A DNA stretch of 64,000 nucleotides from Carettochelys insculpta. Its lineage: Eukaryota > Chordata > Testudines > Carettochelyidae. Below the pieces are notes generated by a model. It made no database searches. It was not told the origin of the DNA and saw only the letters and a list, made by a program, of their open reading frames with translations. Positions 1 to 12,055 of this stretch are shown here, in pieces. Positions within the stretch are counted from its first letter, which is position 1. Each line of letters begins with the position of its first letter. A program made the translations under genes and the position numbers. The DNA lies in NCBI RefSeq assembly GCF_033958435.1, contig NC_134152.1, forward strand, positions 25,084,001 through 25,148,000, in the 5' to 3' direction.

Positions 1-2391
1 TTTATTATTTATTATTGTTATCATTCCGTGGAGAATTTGTGGGAATTACTGTTTGAACAACTTTTTGCAAAACATCCTGCAGATGTACAATGCTGTATAA
101 GTATGTTATTCTTGATTTTACCATGAATAAAAGTGATTGTATTCCATTTCAGGAGTAGATTTTTCCCTTCTTGTGCTATCCAACAGTGCCAAATGGAGGA
201 ACATACTCATAGTGTTTCCTGGTGAATTACCATAAGATCACATCATGCTACATGATGAGGTAGGTAAGAATCACCAGGAGCAAAATTTCAGTAACAACAA
301 TGTGTTAGTGACCGCTATATTTCTTAGTCAGAGATGCATAAACAGATCTCTCTCATAATTAGGAACATGGATAGTGATTCAATTAATAACACTAATGCTA
401 ATCATATGTATTATCATGAACACATAGATATTACAATTCTAATGAACATATTCCATTATTATTTCTGTAATAATGTGTGTGTGCACAAAGAAGATCTGGG
501 CCGGGCACCTTTGGGAAGTGTACAGTCTGAAAAAGTATCCTCCTGCTCCACAAGAAGTTAATCAGAGTTTCAGAAGTGATTGAAAATCAAGCCCTAGGGT
601 AAGCTTAGGGCAGACACAAAAATTATGTTTAGAGAACATCATTAAGTTTGCAAACATAGGCACTTACATGCCAGAGACTGCCAGATTTAAGGTGTCTGTG
701 CAACTGTAATTCAGTCCCTTTGGGTTACAGTCATTAATGATATCAGCACATACTATTTTTGCCTTAGGACCAACCTCTTGTGCTCTGTGCATTACAAATC
801 AGGCACCTTCCTCCTCCACCCTCCCTAAGCCCAGAAAAGAGTGTTACTGAGAGTACAGGAAAGACAGGCTTGCAATTCAGGTAGCCAAAACTGGAGCCAG
901 CATGACTTGCAAGAGCATAGGTTACGAAGAAAGTCCTGCTCTGTACTGAGCTGGAGCATGCTCAGACAGAGCATGGAGCATGCCATATAGAAGCTTCAGG
1001 GAATTTTGTTGCTAAAATCTGAAGGGCTGCGGAGCGTGTGCAGACTCTGGTTTTTCAAAGGTTTAGAACTTCATCATATTTGGGCAGATTGTTGCAGGAA
1101 TAGCAAAAGGCACATCCCTGACCCAAAGACCATCTCATTACCAAATGTCAAGGCCCGGCTTTTATGCATGGGGGAAATAGAGCTTTTCCAAGAAAAGGTC
1201 ACCAGAATTTTTTAACAAGGGAAAAAAAGCCATATTCTTCACTAGCCTTATTCTCAGAAAAAGCTGAGTCATTTGGCTGAAATTTCCCGTTTGGCTGAAA
1301 TTTCCAAAAACAGTAAGTTGGATGGAGAAGTGAGTCACGGAGAGAAAAGATGACCTGTCCAACATCCCACAGAAAGTTGGAGGCAGAATAAGATATTTAA
1401 ACCTCAGTCTTCCACGTTCCAGGCTCTGGTTCAAATCTGAGGGACAGTATTCTTCCTGCAATGAAGTGAGTCATTCCTCCTGTTCTGGTCAACACATAAT
1501 TAACCTGTTTATGGAGTTGCCTCAAGGAGGCAGATATTCTTGATACTGCCACTCATATCACTGGACTTAAAATACACTGTTGCTCCAGGCAAAACAAACA
1601 AAAAAACCCAGTCCAATACTACTTAGTCTAAACATCCAGTTACAACAAAATCAAGACATTTGCCAGCCCTGTGCTGTAGTGGGTTTATGCAGAAAGCCAT
1701 ACAGACAGTTTTCATTCACAGGCTAGTTATGAAAGAAGCCTCTAAAACTCAGTGCTGTACCCAAAGGCATTTGTTTTAAGGCAACAGGCTTTCTACTTCA
1801 GAACACAATCAGAGATAGTGAAATTGCTGAATCCAACAGCTGCAAAACACAGGGAACAATACAGGCTGTGATCTCTTTCATCAGCTGCCTGAACAGTGAG
1901 GTCTTTGAAACGGGTTAATCAGAGACTCGCTAATACCTTGGCAACCCCATTTTCTATCCCTCTCCTCTCATTGTGTCGTTCCTCTGTGGTTTGTGGAGCT
2001 GAAATATGAGGTGGCAGGATGAGTGGCATGGCTTTTTGCTTTATAGCTTTCCACTATCTCACTTAGGCAGTAATGAATCTGAAGTGAAAGCTCCTTCAGC
2101 TGACAGCCTAAAATGTGAACTGTAGAACTGCAGTATCTATTATAGGATATGGGAGAAACTCTAGAGATGGTTGCTTTTAAGCTGACCCTACACATCTGAG
2201 GCTCCTGACATTATTTCTTGCTCCCACTCTGCTTATTTTTCAGTCTCTCTTCTTTCCTGCCATTGTTATTTAACTCTCTGATTTGTTCCCTCTCCTTAAA
2301 ATTATTATTATTTCCCTCTTGCCCTTAAGTATTCTTTCCCTCTCCTGGTGGCTTCCTTTCCTCTTCCTTCTATTCAACCTGGACTCAGATC
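1..2391. other. Unannotated AT-rich sequence
   Basis: I see no recognisable gene or repeat here. Reading frames are short (under 100 codons) and without known domains. Positions 2230-2390 are pyrimidine-rich (C/T). A weak tRNA-SINE-like stretch may lie at about 1380-1440 but is too decayed to call. Confidence 0.5.
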
Positions 2392-2895
2392 TGCCTCAGG
2401 TTTGGGCTCCCCCAGTATAAAAAGGATGTGGATGTGCTGGAGTAGGTTCAGCAGAGGGCAACAAAAATGATTCAGGGGCTGGAGCACATGACCTATGAAG
2501 AGAGGCTGAGGGATTTGAGCTTCTTTAATTTACAGAAGAGAAGACTGAGGGGTGATTTAATAGCAGCCTTCAACTTGCTGAAGGGTAGCTCTAAGGAGGA
2601 TGGTGAGAAACTGTTCTCAGCGGTGTCAGATAGCAGAACAAGGAGCAACGGTCTGAAGTTACATAAGGAGAGGAATAGCTTGGATATTAGGAAAAACTAC
2701 TTTACGAGGAGGGTGGTGAAGCACTGGAATGTGTTGCCTAGAGAGGTGGTGGATTCTCCATCCCTGGAGGTTTTTAAGTCCTGGCTTGATAAGGTCCAGG
2801 CTGGGATGACTTACTTGGGGTTGATCCTGCTTGAAGCAGGGAGCTGGACTAGATGACCTCCTGAGGTCCCTTCCAGCCCTAGGATTTTATGATTC
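2392..2895 (+). mobile_element. CR1 LINE 3' end (ORF2 C-terminus plus 3' tail)
   Basis: This is a 5'-truncated copy of the CR1 non-LTR retrotransposon. The reading frame covers the C-terminal end of ORF2 after the reverse transcriptase: a PQYKKD-like start near 2412, one in-frame stop near 2443, then 129 open codons at 2467-2856. Typical CR1 motifs are YEERLRDL, RRLRGDLIAAF and a final HWNVLP segment. The 3' tail has the GGACTAGATGACCTCCTGAG-type sequence and ends near 2895 with an ATGATTC repeat unit, as CR1 does. The copy is dead (truncated, with a stop), but the long open frame suggests it is not very old. The family assignment rests on recognised protein and tail motifs. Confidence 0.93.
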
Positions 2896-4699
2896 ATCCT
2901 TCCTTGGGATGTGGATGATCCTTTTGAGTATGCTGAGAGAGGAGAAATGAGCTCCAGATAGACCTGGGCAGGGATTTTTTTTGACAAATTCATCAAAATA
3001 GCTTTGAGAAAACTTGTCTAGAAGGTATGTCAGATCCAGGATGGTGCTGTCCAGTTCAGTGCAGCAACTTCAACCTGTGCTTCTTACAGCCCAGCTGAGC
3101 ACCCAAACCATGAGGCTGTTGGCTATTTGAGATACTCTTTTTTCCTTTTTTTCTCTCTGACTTTTTTGTGAAACTTTCCAGAATGTCTGTTTTGTTCCAA
3201 TGAAGAATAAAACTAAATTCCAAGATAGTGAAATTTTTCACAGACTAGGATTCTTGTTTTCTAATTCCTAACCCCAGAAATATATTTTGTGCTGGAGATG
3301 AGCATACATGTTGTTTTGTATCTGAGCAGAATGGTGGCAGAAAGGAGGAAAAGGTTGCTGTCTAAGACTGTGCCCATTTACACATCAATAGCTGCTATAG
3401 ATTGGGGGCTGCTGCCAGAGCAGGAAGCTGAGCAGAACCTTTCTGCCTGAAGCCACGAAAGGACTGTGGATGAAAGCCCTTTCTCAAATGCTCTTGGTGT
3501 TCCCACACATAGTGTCAAGTCAAACACTCCCTCCCTTTTTAGGATCTGATTTTTGTTAATATAGAAATTAATAGGATGACAAAGTTCAGCTTAATCCCCT
3601 TCCTCGGGCCTGGCTTCTCCGACAGCTCCATCAGCACTGCTTATTATATCATCCCTCCCTTAATGGCCAACCTATCTTCTCTTACATGTGTTCAGCAGCA
3701 AATTGTCTGCTTCTGTGAGTCTGCAGGATCAGCTTATTCCTTTCCCAGTGGGCTGTTCTCTTGCTGACAGGATAGAGTGTTACAGGTAAACCCTTGCCTG
3801 CTTCTTACAGGCACATTTCCAGTGGGGATATTACACGATCTCGCATGATGCTCTTTTTCCCAAACCCATGGCTCTGTCTTTTCTGCCCCAAGCTCCACGG
3901 GGACTACTCAGCCCCTGCCTCAGTTTCTGAAATTCCTCGTAGCACCAGCTATCAGCTCTGCTTTGCTTCCTCTCTGACTGCATGTGCTCCAGAATAGAGG
4001 CCTTCTGCCATCTTCCCTGGAGACAGCTATGAACATGGTTGTTAATCACAAACAGCACCTATGAGTCATCCTTTCCTAATTTTGGCTCTCCGGATCATGA
4101 TTCTGTGTAAGAAAGGGCAGGGGGTGGAGGGAACAGAAGCAAGCACAAAACTTCAAGTTCATTGTCCTGGAAGAGCAGAGAGGAGTAGGGATCTTGAGTT
4201 CAGCTCGAACAACTACACACTAAACCTTAAACCATGGAAATCCAGCTATAAGGCACACCCTGACTTTCAATAAAGATGTGAAACTCCTTTTCCAAATAGA
4301 GCATGATTCAGCTTTGTCACTGTTCTGAACAGCGGAGCCATGCCAGGAGCTAGTAGGAACTTGATGTAGACAGGGCTGGAACTACTGGAATAAGTATCTT
4401 TATTGCTTGTTCCCAGTCATAGAAATGGTACAAGGGATTTACACATTCGGTTACAAAACTTGTGACTGCATGTGGGAATTACACTGCCAAAAAATGTGTC
4501 TAACCTGCAGTTTCGCCAACTTCCACTGCTCAAAATCTTGAGTCAACCACCCTCTGAACCATGAGATTTTTAAACATGAATTTGGGGTTCTTTTCATTGG
4601 GCTTCTTGGTTTCTGAGCCTTTAGGATGCACTGTGATCACACTTTCAGACTTTTCTTTAAAATCATGAGGGCTAGAAATTTCATTTACCAAAATATTTA
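2896..4699. other. Unannotated sequence
   Basis: No gene or mobile element is recognised. Open frames in this stretch are short and lack motifs. Confidence 0.45.
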
Positions 4700-4724
4700 A
4701 TAATAAATAATAATAATAATAATG
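4700..4724. repeat. (TAA)n microsatellite
   Basis: A short run of AATAAT units lies in AT-rich sequence. Confidence 0.9.
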
Positions 4725-5864
4725 AAATCTTCACCTTTGTTCCTAGAGTTTTGAAGAAAAACTGTAAAATAGGAGAGCTAGGCATGGTGTTTGCTTAGGA
4801 TCTCACCTCGGATTCAGCCAAGCTCTGAAGAGCATACTTCAGTCTCTTCCTAGTCACAAAAACAGATAAGCTACATACTGAAGAGTTGCTAAAGTTAAAG
4901 CTTATTACACAAATAGATCACAAATTCACTGACATCTACTCCCAGGATGGTAACCTGCTTTTCTGTGCTGTAAAGCAATATATATAGGTCTCTAGTCGAG
5001 CACTCTTGGGACCTGACCAGTGCTGCATGACAGAAGATGCCAAAACATGGGAGGACAATATTGTCTAATGACATTACCAACACTCTCACTGCTAAATAGG
5101 CTCTTAGAAGCCATTTGAAGGTAAATTAGAGCTAAACAACAGCACAGAACACTGAGAGCTAGGACTTGTGGCTGTAAACAAACTTTATGGGACCATGGGA
5201 AACTTGGCCACACCCCTGAGAAATGGACATCCAACTAACTAAAATCATGCTGGATTACGAATGTTGCCAGACTGGAGTGAGCTGGGCTATAGAGGTTCAA
5301 CCTGTACATTGTTCTTAGTCTAGAAAAAAGAGGGAAAATGTAGTAAGTTGGCTAAGACTCCACTATTTCTTTGGTTGGTAAGACACTAATTTCTAGGACT
5401 TGGTCACGGCAGCCTCCCCTCCTCACTCTCAGTGGCATTCTGGAAGAGGCTATTTGCATCCTGTAACTTATTGTTGAGTTGTTTCCTTCAGAAACCAAGG
5501 TACTTTAGTCAAATCCTGAACAAAATTCTTCATTAACATCTGAAGTAACAAATATTGATGAGACCGGTCTACAGTGAAATCCACACCCCTCAAATGGAAA
5601 GGCCCACTTGGGGTTGTTGACTAGACTCTTGAGTGAGGACCAGATATTCTGTGCTGCAGCAGGGGCAAGGTGGTCTCATTCACCTTCCTTGACTGGCTGT
5701 GATGGTGCATAAAGCAACATGGGGAATAGTTTTATTTATACCAGCTGGGTACATACAGCAGAAACTCACTGGAGCTCAGCACGCTCTGTCCCACCTATTG
5801 ACATGCCCACTGTATTGGAAGTTGGCGGTAGGGGCAGGGGTGGGAGGTAATCAGTTTCTATTTG
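4725..5864. other. Unannotated sequence
   Basis: No gene or repeat is recognised with confidence. Confidence 0.45.
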
Positions 5865-6050
5865 CAATGTCCATGTAAACTGAGCGCTTGGGCAGCCACA
5901 CAGGAAAGATTCAAATGCTGCCTGGTGGATTAGCAGAATGCCCACAGCTGGCAGGATGTGTTTCTATTGGTGGTGCACATCCACACATGCCATGGTGCAC
6001 ATGACAAAATTTATCATGCACATGGATGGAAAAAAATAGAGGGAACATTG
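5865..6050 (+). mobile_element. hAT-like non-autonomous element, family X
   Basis: The left end CAATGT and the right end GAGGGAACATTG are inverted relatives. The interior (a GCTTGGGCAGCCAC motif, then CATCCACACATGCC, then CATGGATGGAAAA) recurs at 29784-29970 (+) and 22809-22984 (-). The flanking 8-mers at 5857-5864 and 6051-6058 match at five of eight positions, so the hAT-type duplication is only suggestive in this copy. No coding capacity. Confidence 0.6.
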
Positions 6051-6504
6051 TCTGTGAGTGCTGTGGAATCAGCATTTAAATCTTACTTAAATGCACAAAA
6101 CAGTGTTTACATGTTGCATAGGCCTCTACTGATCCTTTGCTCAGAGCTGATTTTCACCCCACATTCATTTGAACAAATCCTACTTGATGCGTTCCCTTTT
6201 CCAGATGATTTTGCCCCCATTCTGGGTCAGAATGGAGGAGCTGCATGGAATGTAACTGGAATTTCAGCTTCTCTAGTCAAACATTCTCTACATGATATTT
6301 CCTATTTAAGAATGCTCACATGTCCGAATTATTAACAGCACAGGGCTTCATTGGTTACAGTTCTGTTAATCATATACTTCCGAATGCTTAGTTAGAAATT
6401 TGTCAGTTGGAGGGTAGAGCTGCTTAAAGTGACTAAGCTGTGTCATTGCAATTCGTTGTGAAACACATTTAACGTCCTTAGGGAGTGAAGCCACAGAGTG
6501 CCAG
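6051..6504. other. Unannotated sequence
   Basis: Nothing recognised. A 125-codon open frame starts inside the preceding hAT element and runs to 6335. It has no known motif and is probably chance. Confidence 0.4.

Positions 6505-6574
<70 letters not shown>
6505..6574. repeat. (GT)n microsatellite
   Basis: An almost pure dinucleotide run of about 70 bp, interrupted only at its right edge. Likely polymorphic. Confidence 0.98.
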
Positions 6575-6578
<4 letters not shown>

Positions 6579-7344
6579 AAAGACAGCACTAGCTGGTCAT
6601 GTTATAGAAGAATAGGCTCAGTTGGTATTGCAACATATAAGGAACTGACCAGGTATATATTCTGAATAGGACAATTTAGCTCAATAATTTTCGAAAGAAA
6701 ATTATTGGAGATGTGGAGATGAGAAGGGAAAGTTCCCTTCGTCCTAATATTTTCATGAAATCATTCTGTACAACGCTCACTTGGTATATGTGGCTTATGA
6801 ACATAATTCCTGTCTGACAGTAGTAGATAACAGAGAAATAGATATTTGAGGATTATCCAGTACTTCCAATGGCACGAATTTACAGATGCAAAATCAGTGC
6901 TCTCCAGACTGTTAGAAAATCACTATGATATAAACACAGGGTTTACTTATTTAGTTTCTAATCATGGAGTCCTAATATAGTTGGCTCTATTCAAGTCTAT
7001 TGTAGAGTGTATATGAGTCTTTTGCTCCTTGTTGGAATCATTGTTGGCCTGACATAACTGCTCCAAGGAAACATGTCAGCTGGAAAAGAGGGGGTGACTT
7101 TACACCTGAGAGCACTGCCTACAGAGTTCATTCAGTCACTTCTGATATCAGAGGAACAAACAAGACTTGATCCTCCAGAGGCTAGAAGAGCTGGAAGGAA
7201 ATAGTAACCAATCAGGACCCACTGAATGAGATAATAGGTGTTGTCTGCTTCTACAAAGTGGTGTAACTATGTGCAGGAGAGGAGCTCCCAGGCCCAACCC
7301 AAAACTCCGAAACCTAGGCCAGGGCCTAAAACTGTTCACACCTA
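6575..7344. other. Unannotated sequence
   Basis: No gene or repeat is recognised. Confidence 0.45.
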
Positions 7345-7778
7345 GGCTACATCTATACTACCCCTCCCTTTTGGAAGGGATATTTAAATTACATGGATTG
7401 GAACTGGTAAATGAGGTGCTGATATAAATATTCAACTCCTCATTAACATAATGGTGGCCAGTTGTGCTTCGAAAGTGCTGCTTTTGAAATGCAAACTGGC
7501 CATGTAGGCATGGGAGCTTCGAAATAAACCCCAGACATCAAAATTCGCTTATTCCCAAAACAAACTGGGAATAAGGGAATTTCAAAGTCTGGGGTTTATT
7601 TCAAAGGGCCCGCATCTACAAGGCCAATTTGCATTTCGAAAGCAGCACTTTCGAAGTGCAGCTGGATGCCATCATGCTAATGAGGCGCTGAATATTCATA
7701 TCAGCACCTCATTAACCAGTTCCAATCAGTGTCATTTAAATACACTTTCTGAAAGGGAGGGGCAGTGTAGATTCCACC
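7345..7778. mobile_element. Foldback MITE, MITE-4 family, TSD CTA
   Basis: A 434-bp element whose two halves are inverted copies of each other. The left end reads GGCTACATCTATACT, and the right end is the complement of GGTGGAATCTACACTG. The CCCCTCCCTTT subterminal block occurs on both sides. The target duplication CTA (7342-7344 and 7779-7781) is 3 bp, as in PIF/Harbinger elements. TTCGAAA motifs and ATGAGG...CCTCATTA blocks recur in both arms. It is non-coding and needs a transposase from elsewhere. A half copy of the same family lies at 25786-26027. Confidence 0.85.
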
Positions 7779-8499
7779 CTAGACTTAAACTGTCTGTTTG
7801 TGGAGTATGACAGCCCAGGTGACCATTTTTAATCTCTTATCAGTCTTGCAAGTGGCTCGTGGGTCATCCTGCTCCTGAAAAGTTCTGAGAAAGTCAATGG
7901 GAGTTTTGCCTGCCCTGTTTGATTGGGGATGGGAGCATATTAAAACATGGTAACATTCTGGATTAATGACTATTAAGCACCTGTAAAAATTTAATTACCT
8001 GCAGGTTTGAATCACAACCAACTAATGCAATAGTAGCTGTGATGAATTCAGAGGGCTGGTGCTCGGCCAAGGCCTTTAAACAAGCTCCTAGGAGTAACGC
8101 CTTTAACATGCTGGACACCCAGGACACATTCTTTTTCCCCAGGGCAGGTCTCAACAACTCTGAAATGGGGCATTTGGGATCCTACTATTCCTGTTTCTTT
8201 CTGTAGCACTCTGCATAAGTCCAGCTGAAATCAGACTCCCGAAAGAGATTCACCTTGACAGTCTACAATGAATTCAAGAGGCATTTGCAACCTTTCCAAA
8301 GCAAGGTAATATTTATTAGTCATCTTGAAATAGAGCATCTGGCAGTCTTTAAATTAACATGACAGAGGTAAGCTCAGTCATGGCTTCTTCATATCCTGAT
8401 TCTCTGAGCTTCTTCTCCTGTTCTGCTCAATTTTAAGTGGACCTCTGTTCACACCCCATACCTTTACCTTATGGCAAGGTGAGCAAGGCAGTTGACCTG
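7779..8499. other. Unannotated sequence
   Basis: Nothing recognised apart from ordinary AT-rich sequence. Confidence 0.4.
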
Positions 8500-8770
8500 A
8501 GCCCTGTGCCTTTGGCTCCAATTAATGACAGCATGCACTCCCCACTGGCCAGGCCCCAGCATTGTCATGTTGCCTGGGGTCTCCCCAAGTGGTGCCAGCC
8601 TGGGAGCAACATGGAAGTGGGTGGGCCGAAGGCTGGAAGGGGCAGGGCTTGGGGAAGTCAGCCCAGCCCTTCTCCACGTACATTTCCTCTGTGGAATGGT
8701 GGACAGTGCTCTGTGACATTTCAAAGCGGCCTGGGGGCAACTGCCCCCAGGCTGGCTATGTTTGTTTTCT
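8500..8770. repeat. GC-rich dispersed repeat (unclassified)
   Basis: This block is much richer in G+C than its surroundings and contains a GGGGGCAACTGCCCCC palindrome near 8733. Similar GGGCANTGCCC-bearing, CAGCC-rich blocks occur near 13525-13765, 31430-31650, 46000-46290, 47290-47610 and 62980-63160. I take them as a dispersed repeat family, not as a gene. The several overlapping open frames on both strands follow from GC content. I do not recognise the class. Confidence 0.45.
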
Positions 8771-8838
8771 GGGCTCAACCTTCCCACATTCAGCAGCTTC
8801 AGCATCCCATTTTCTATGTGTTAATGTCCGGTCACTGA

Positions 8839-9102
8839 GGCTACATCTACACTAGAAGCATCTGTCTACAGAAGGACTTAGTGGAAGAGATGGTCCAACA
8901 AAACTTCTGTCAACAGATCACGTCTACACATAAAAACAGGTTGACCTTTGGATGTGCTCTGTTGACAAAAGGGCCCCCAGAGCATCTACACAGCTTTTTG
9001 ACAGTTTCTGTAGACAAAACGCATTTTGTGTGTAGATGCACCACAAGTTTTGTTGACAAAACCCCAGTTTTGTCTACAAAACTCTCTAGTGTAGAGGTAG
9101 CC
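8839..9102. mobile_element. MITE-5 (TIR element of 264 bp)
   Basis: The left end GGCTACATCTACACTAG and the right end CTAGTGTAGAGGTAGCC are inverted repeats. The flanking triplets TGA and TAA differ by one base, consistent with a decayed 3-bp duplication. The inside is rich in TGTTGACAAAA and GTCTACA motifs. No open frame of note. A longer relative is at 41746-42150. Confidence 0.8.
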
Positions 9103-9117
9103 TAAGGCTTCATTGTT

Positions 9118-9215
9118 ATATTAGATAGGTAGCCGTGTTAGTTTGTATCTTTGAGAACAACAAGAGGCACCTTATAGACTAACAGATATTTTGGAGATAT
9201 AATATGTCTACCATT
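9118..9215 (-). mobile_element. Penelope-like element terminal fragment
   Basis: It carries the GTAGCCGTGTTAGT block, then AACAACAAGAGGCACC, then TATAGACTAACAGATATTTT. These are the terminal-segment motifs seen in the other PLE pieces at 24326, 27797 and 33790. The copy breaks off before the hammerhead-like core. Orientation follows the minus-strand coding PLEs at 15481-17590. Confidence 0.75.
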
Positions 9216-9914
9216 CAACCATGTTGATTCCAGCTAAGACACGTCTCCCTACTAGTCCCCGTGAGAAACTAACTCTTTTGCACCCGAGGGGTAGTGATAT
9301 CTATTGTGCATGTCATACAAATCGCTCAGAAACATATTATGAAATTCCCATGTTCATTGCTCTTGGGAACAGGTATAGCTGATTCTGGTCTTTAAACAAA
9401 AATTCTCCTTTGTTTGTTAATTGTTAACTTAGTGTTTTCTCTGTGCAAACAGGTCATCACCCTGTTTCTCCTCCATACACTAAGTACAGTGAACCTCCCA
9501 GGCACATGCAGAGGTCATGGCTGCTGACTGGAATAGATGAGCAATACCAGACATGGCTGGAATGACATCAAGATAGAGGCTTGGTTTGGATCCTTGATTT
9601 TCCTTGAGCTTAGAGGAATTCACTGTTGGAGTTTAGTTCTGGCCCATCTCAATCTGTGATCTTTTAACAATCATTGCACTGCAGGAGCATCCAGAGCCCA
9701 AGCAGTGTATTGCCCTTTACCTGATATTGCTATCTCTCACACTGACTTAGCTTCATAGTGAGTAACACAGTTCCTGCCTACCCCATCATTCTGGACCTGT
9801 AGCATGGGAAGGCAGCATGAGCCAAAGGTGCCAGCATGCCAGTGATTTGGCCCTTAGATTACAACACCACCATATATTTCTTTTTGAGCACATCAATTTC
9901 CCATTTACAATCTA
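9216..9914. other. Unannotated sequence
   Basis: No gene or repeat is recognised with confidence. Confidence 0.4.
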
Positions 9915-10249
9915 CAGTAAACTTTTTCATATCCAGCAGCCCTGGGACTGGGAGGTTGCCAGATATTCAAATATTCTGGATAACACAGAGGTATACCCAG
10001 CAATGCATAACACTAAAGAAAAAACAAGATTAGATATTAAGAAACAAACAGAAATGTTTGCAGGATACTTTATTTATGAACAGTAGTAGTATTGTACACT
10101 GTAAGCTTTACTGTATTTGCTGTATTTCTTTGTCTTTGCTTTCACTATTCTGTTCTTATGGAAAACATAACTAAAATTCCCTTATAGTTAAAATGCCAGT
10201 TATTTGAAAGTTCCAGATGATAGAATGCCTGTTGAGACAGAGTTTACTG
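9915..10249. mobile_element. Tigger/mariner-like MITE, TSD TA
   Basis: The terminal inverted repeats begin CAGTAAACT on both sides. The insertion is flanked by TA (9913-9914 and 10250-10251), the hallmark of the Tc1/mariner superfamily. The Tigger (pogo) group is the best match because of the CAGTAAACTC-type end and the AACAGGCATT-like subterminal sequence. At 335 bp it is a deletion derivative with no transposase. Confidence 0.85.
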
Positions 10250-11011
10250 TACATACAAGTCTCCATCTTCTGTTTTGTTAAGGTCACAGACTACTCCACA
10301 TAGTCTGTTCATAACTTTCCACTTGTGTCACTCTTTTCCAGTCCTATTTACAACCATTTTCCTCTCTCTCTTCCTTCCTACCCTCTCCTCCCTCTACAAC
10401 AAAGATGAGGAATTCAGAGAAAGCCCTTTTTTATCCTTTTGGTGTATTTTAATCTTAACAGCAAGATACAGAATGCCCGTATTTTGTTCTGTGCAGTTTC
10501 AAAACCTGGCAATCTACAAAGGTTGGATATTTTCATAGCAGAGGTTCTGTAGGTTAAAGTAAGTAAATAAAACACAGTAAAACAGATGGACAATAAATGA
10601 CTAAAAAGGAAGGAATTAGGAAAGATCAAAAGAATGAGTTTTCCTTTATTTTTGCTACGATGGGCATGGCTAGCCTGTCAAGTATTACAAAAGCTCAGAG
10701 AAGAGCTTTATTGAAAAAAGGATTCCCAGCCATTTTGATTAGTAGGTTATATTAATGCCCATCATATTAATATTGTGGATATATTAATCTTTTACAGCAC
10801 TCTGGCTAAGTAAGAACTTTAAACACTTATTTAAGAGACAAACCATCGCAATGGTAAATTGTTACAGGCTTACAAAATGTGCAGTCAAAATGTGTTATAA
10901 CATCAACTGCAGCAGAGGTAAATCTAGCATGATTTTGGTTTCCGATTTTTTACAGGACTGTAGTATAATTCTATAATATGGTTTTATCAACATAGTTTAG
11001 TCTCACCTACA
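10250..11011. other. Unannotated sequence
   Basis: No gene or repeat is recognised. A pyrimidine-rich run lies at 10320-10400. Confidence 0.4.
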
Positions 11012-11557
11012 TAGAGTGACCATATATCCCTATCCCAAATATGGGACAGGGAAATATGGTTGTGGGGAGCCTCCCCAGGTGCGGCTGCCAAGTGCTGAAG
11101 CTCTGGTTGACCTCCCTGTCCCACACCTCAGGACACCAGGAAGGAGGCAGTAGCCACTCTGGTAATCCTCTCGGCTTCTCTAAGGCACTGGGAGCCTAGA
11201 ACCAGGCAGCAGATGATGTGGTGTGATCTCAGCTTCTGCGTGCTCTGTGGAGCCAGGAACTGGGTGGCAGCTGAGGGAGTGGGATCCCGGCTTCCCCGCA
11301 CCCCGGCGAGTGACAAAGGAGGACCCATCTGTCCCCCACGCGCCAACATACCTATCCCTCTGCAGGCCCCCTGCTGGCTCCTTCTGGTGTGGCCAGAGAG
11401 CACATGAATACCTGCGCTCCATGTGCTCTCCAGCCAGCAGCTGCTCCAGCACACCAGCAGGGGGCCAGATATGGGGCAATTAGCCCCTTTGTTAAAATAA
11501 GGCTGGTGCCGAAAAGATGGGGCTGTCCCACCAACAATGGGATAGATGGTCACCCTA
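11012..11557. mobile_element. hAT-like element with GC-rich interior, 8-bp TSD
   Basis: The left terminus TAGAGTGACCATATATCCC matches the complement of the right terminus (TAGGGTGACCATCTATCCC). The 8-bp flanks CACCTACA (11004-11011) and CAGCTACA (11558-11565) match at seven of eight positions, as expected for hAT. The GC-rich interior gives several overlapping open frames up to 141 codons on both strands with no known domain. These are compositional. Relatives are at 30682-31161 and, broken, at 21802. Confidence 0.82.
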
Positions 11558-11702
11558 CAGCTACACAGTTGAGATCTAATACATTAGAAGCATAATTTGA
11601 TAGTAACCCAAGGACCCCTGCAAGATGGTCTCCATAGGTTTGTGGGGATATTTTTAGAAGTGTCTTTAATCAGCCTAGGTAGTTTTCACTCATAGTCTAG
11701 AT

Positions 11703-12027
11703 CAGGGATCAGCAACCCCCAACACACGTCAATAATGGCATGTGAGCAGATTTTTATCAGTACATGAGGTAGGAGCTTAACCCCGCCCCTTCTCTACCAT
11801 GCAGCTTGCTCAAAGTCAGACTGCCTGTGGATTAACAAATGACCATTTAATGCTGCCAGCCACCACCTACATGGTAAAGCTCTGCACCATAATGTATTTA
11901 TTTATTAATGAAGCTGTTGTGAGGAGGACTATTAGTGACTTTAAAAAGTATCACTGACACTTTGATTGTACATAGAGGTCAAAAGGTCAAATTTCAACAC
12001 TCATCCTCAGAAAGGTTAGTGACCCCG
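11703..12027. mobile_element. hAT MITE (CAGGGATCAGCAACC family), 8-bp TSD
   Basis: The left end CAGGGATCAGCAACC pairs with a right end ending GGTTAGTGACCCCG. The flanking 8-mers GTCTAGAT (11695-11702) and ATCTAGAT (12028-12035) match at seven of eight positions and carry the hAT consensus nTCTAGAn. Two relatives are at 45602-45929 and 59891-60070. They share a GACTATTAGTGACTTTAAAA block or the CACCACCTA block. Non-coding. Confidence 0.9.
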
Positions 12028-12055
12028 ATCTAGATTGCTGGGTGTGTGGTGTAAA

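Noticed and set aside
8437..8855. Cluster of five overlapping open frames
   Set aside because: All fall in one GC-rich dispersed repeat. Openness on both strands points to base composition, not coding.
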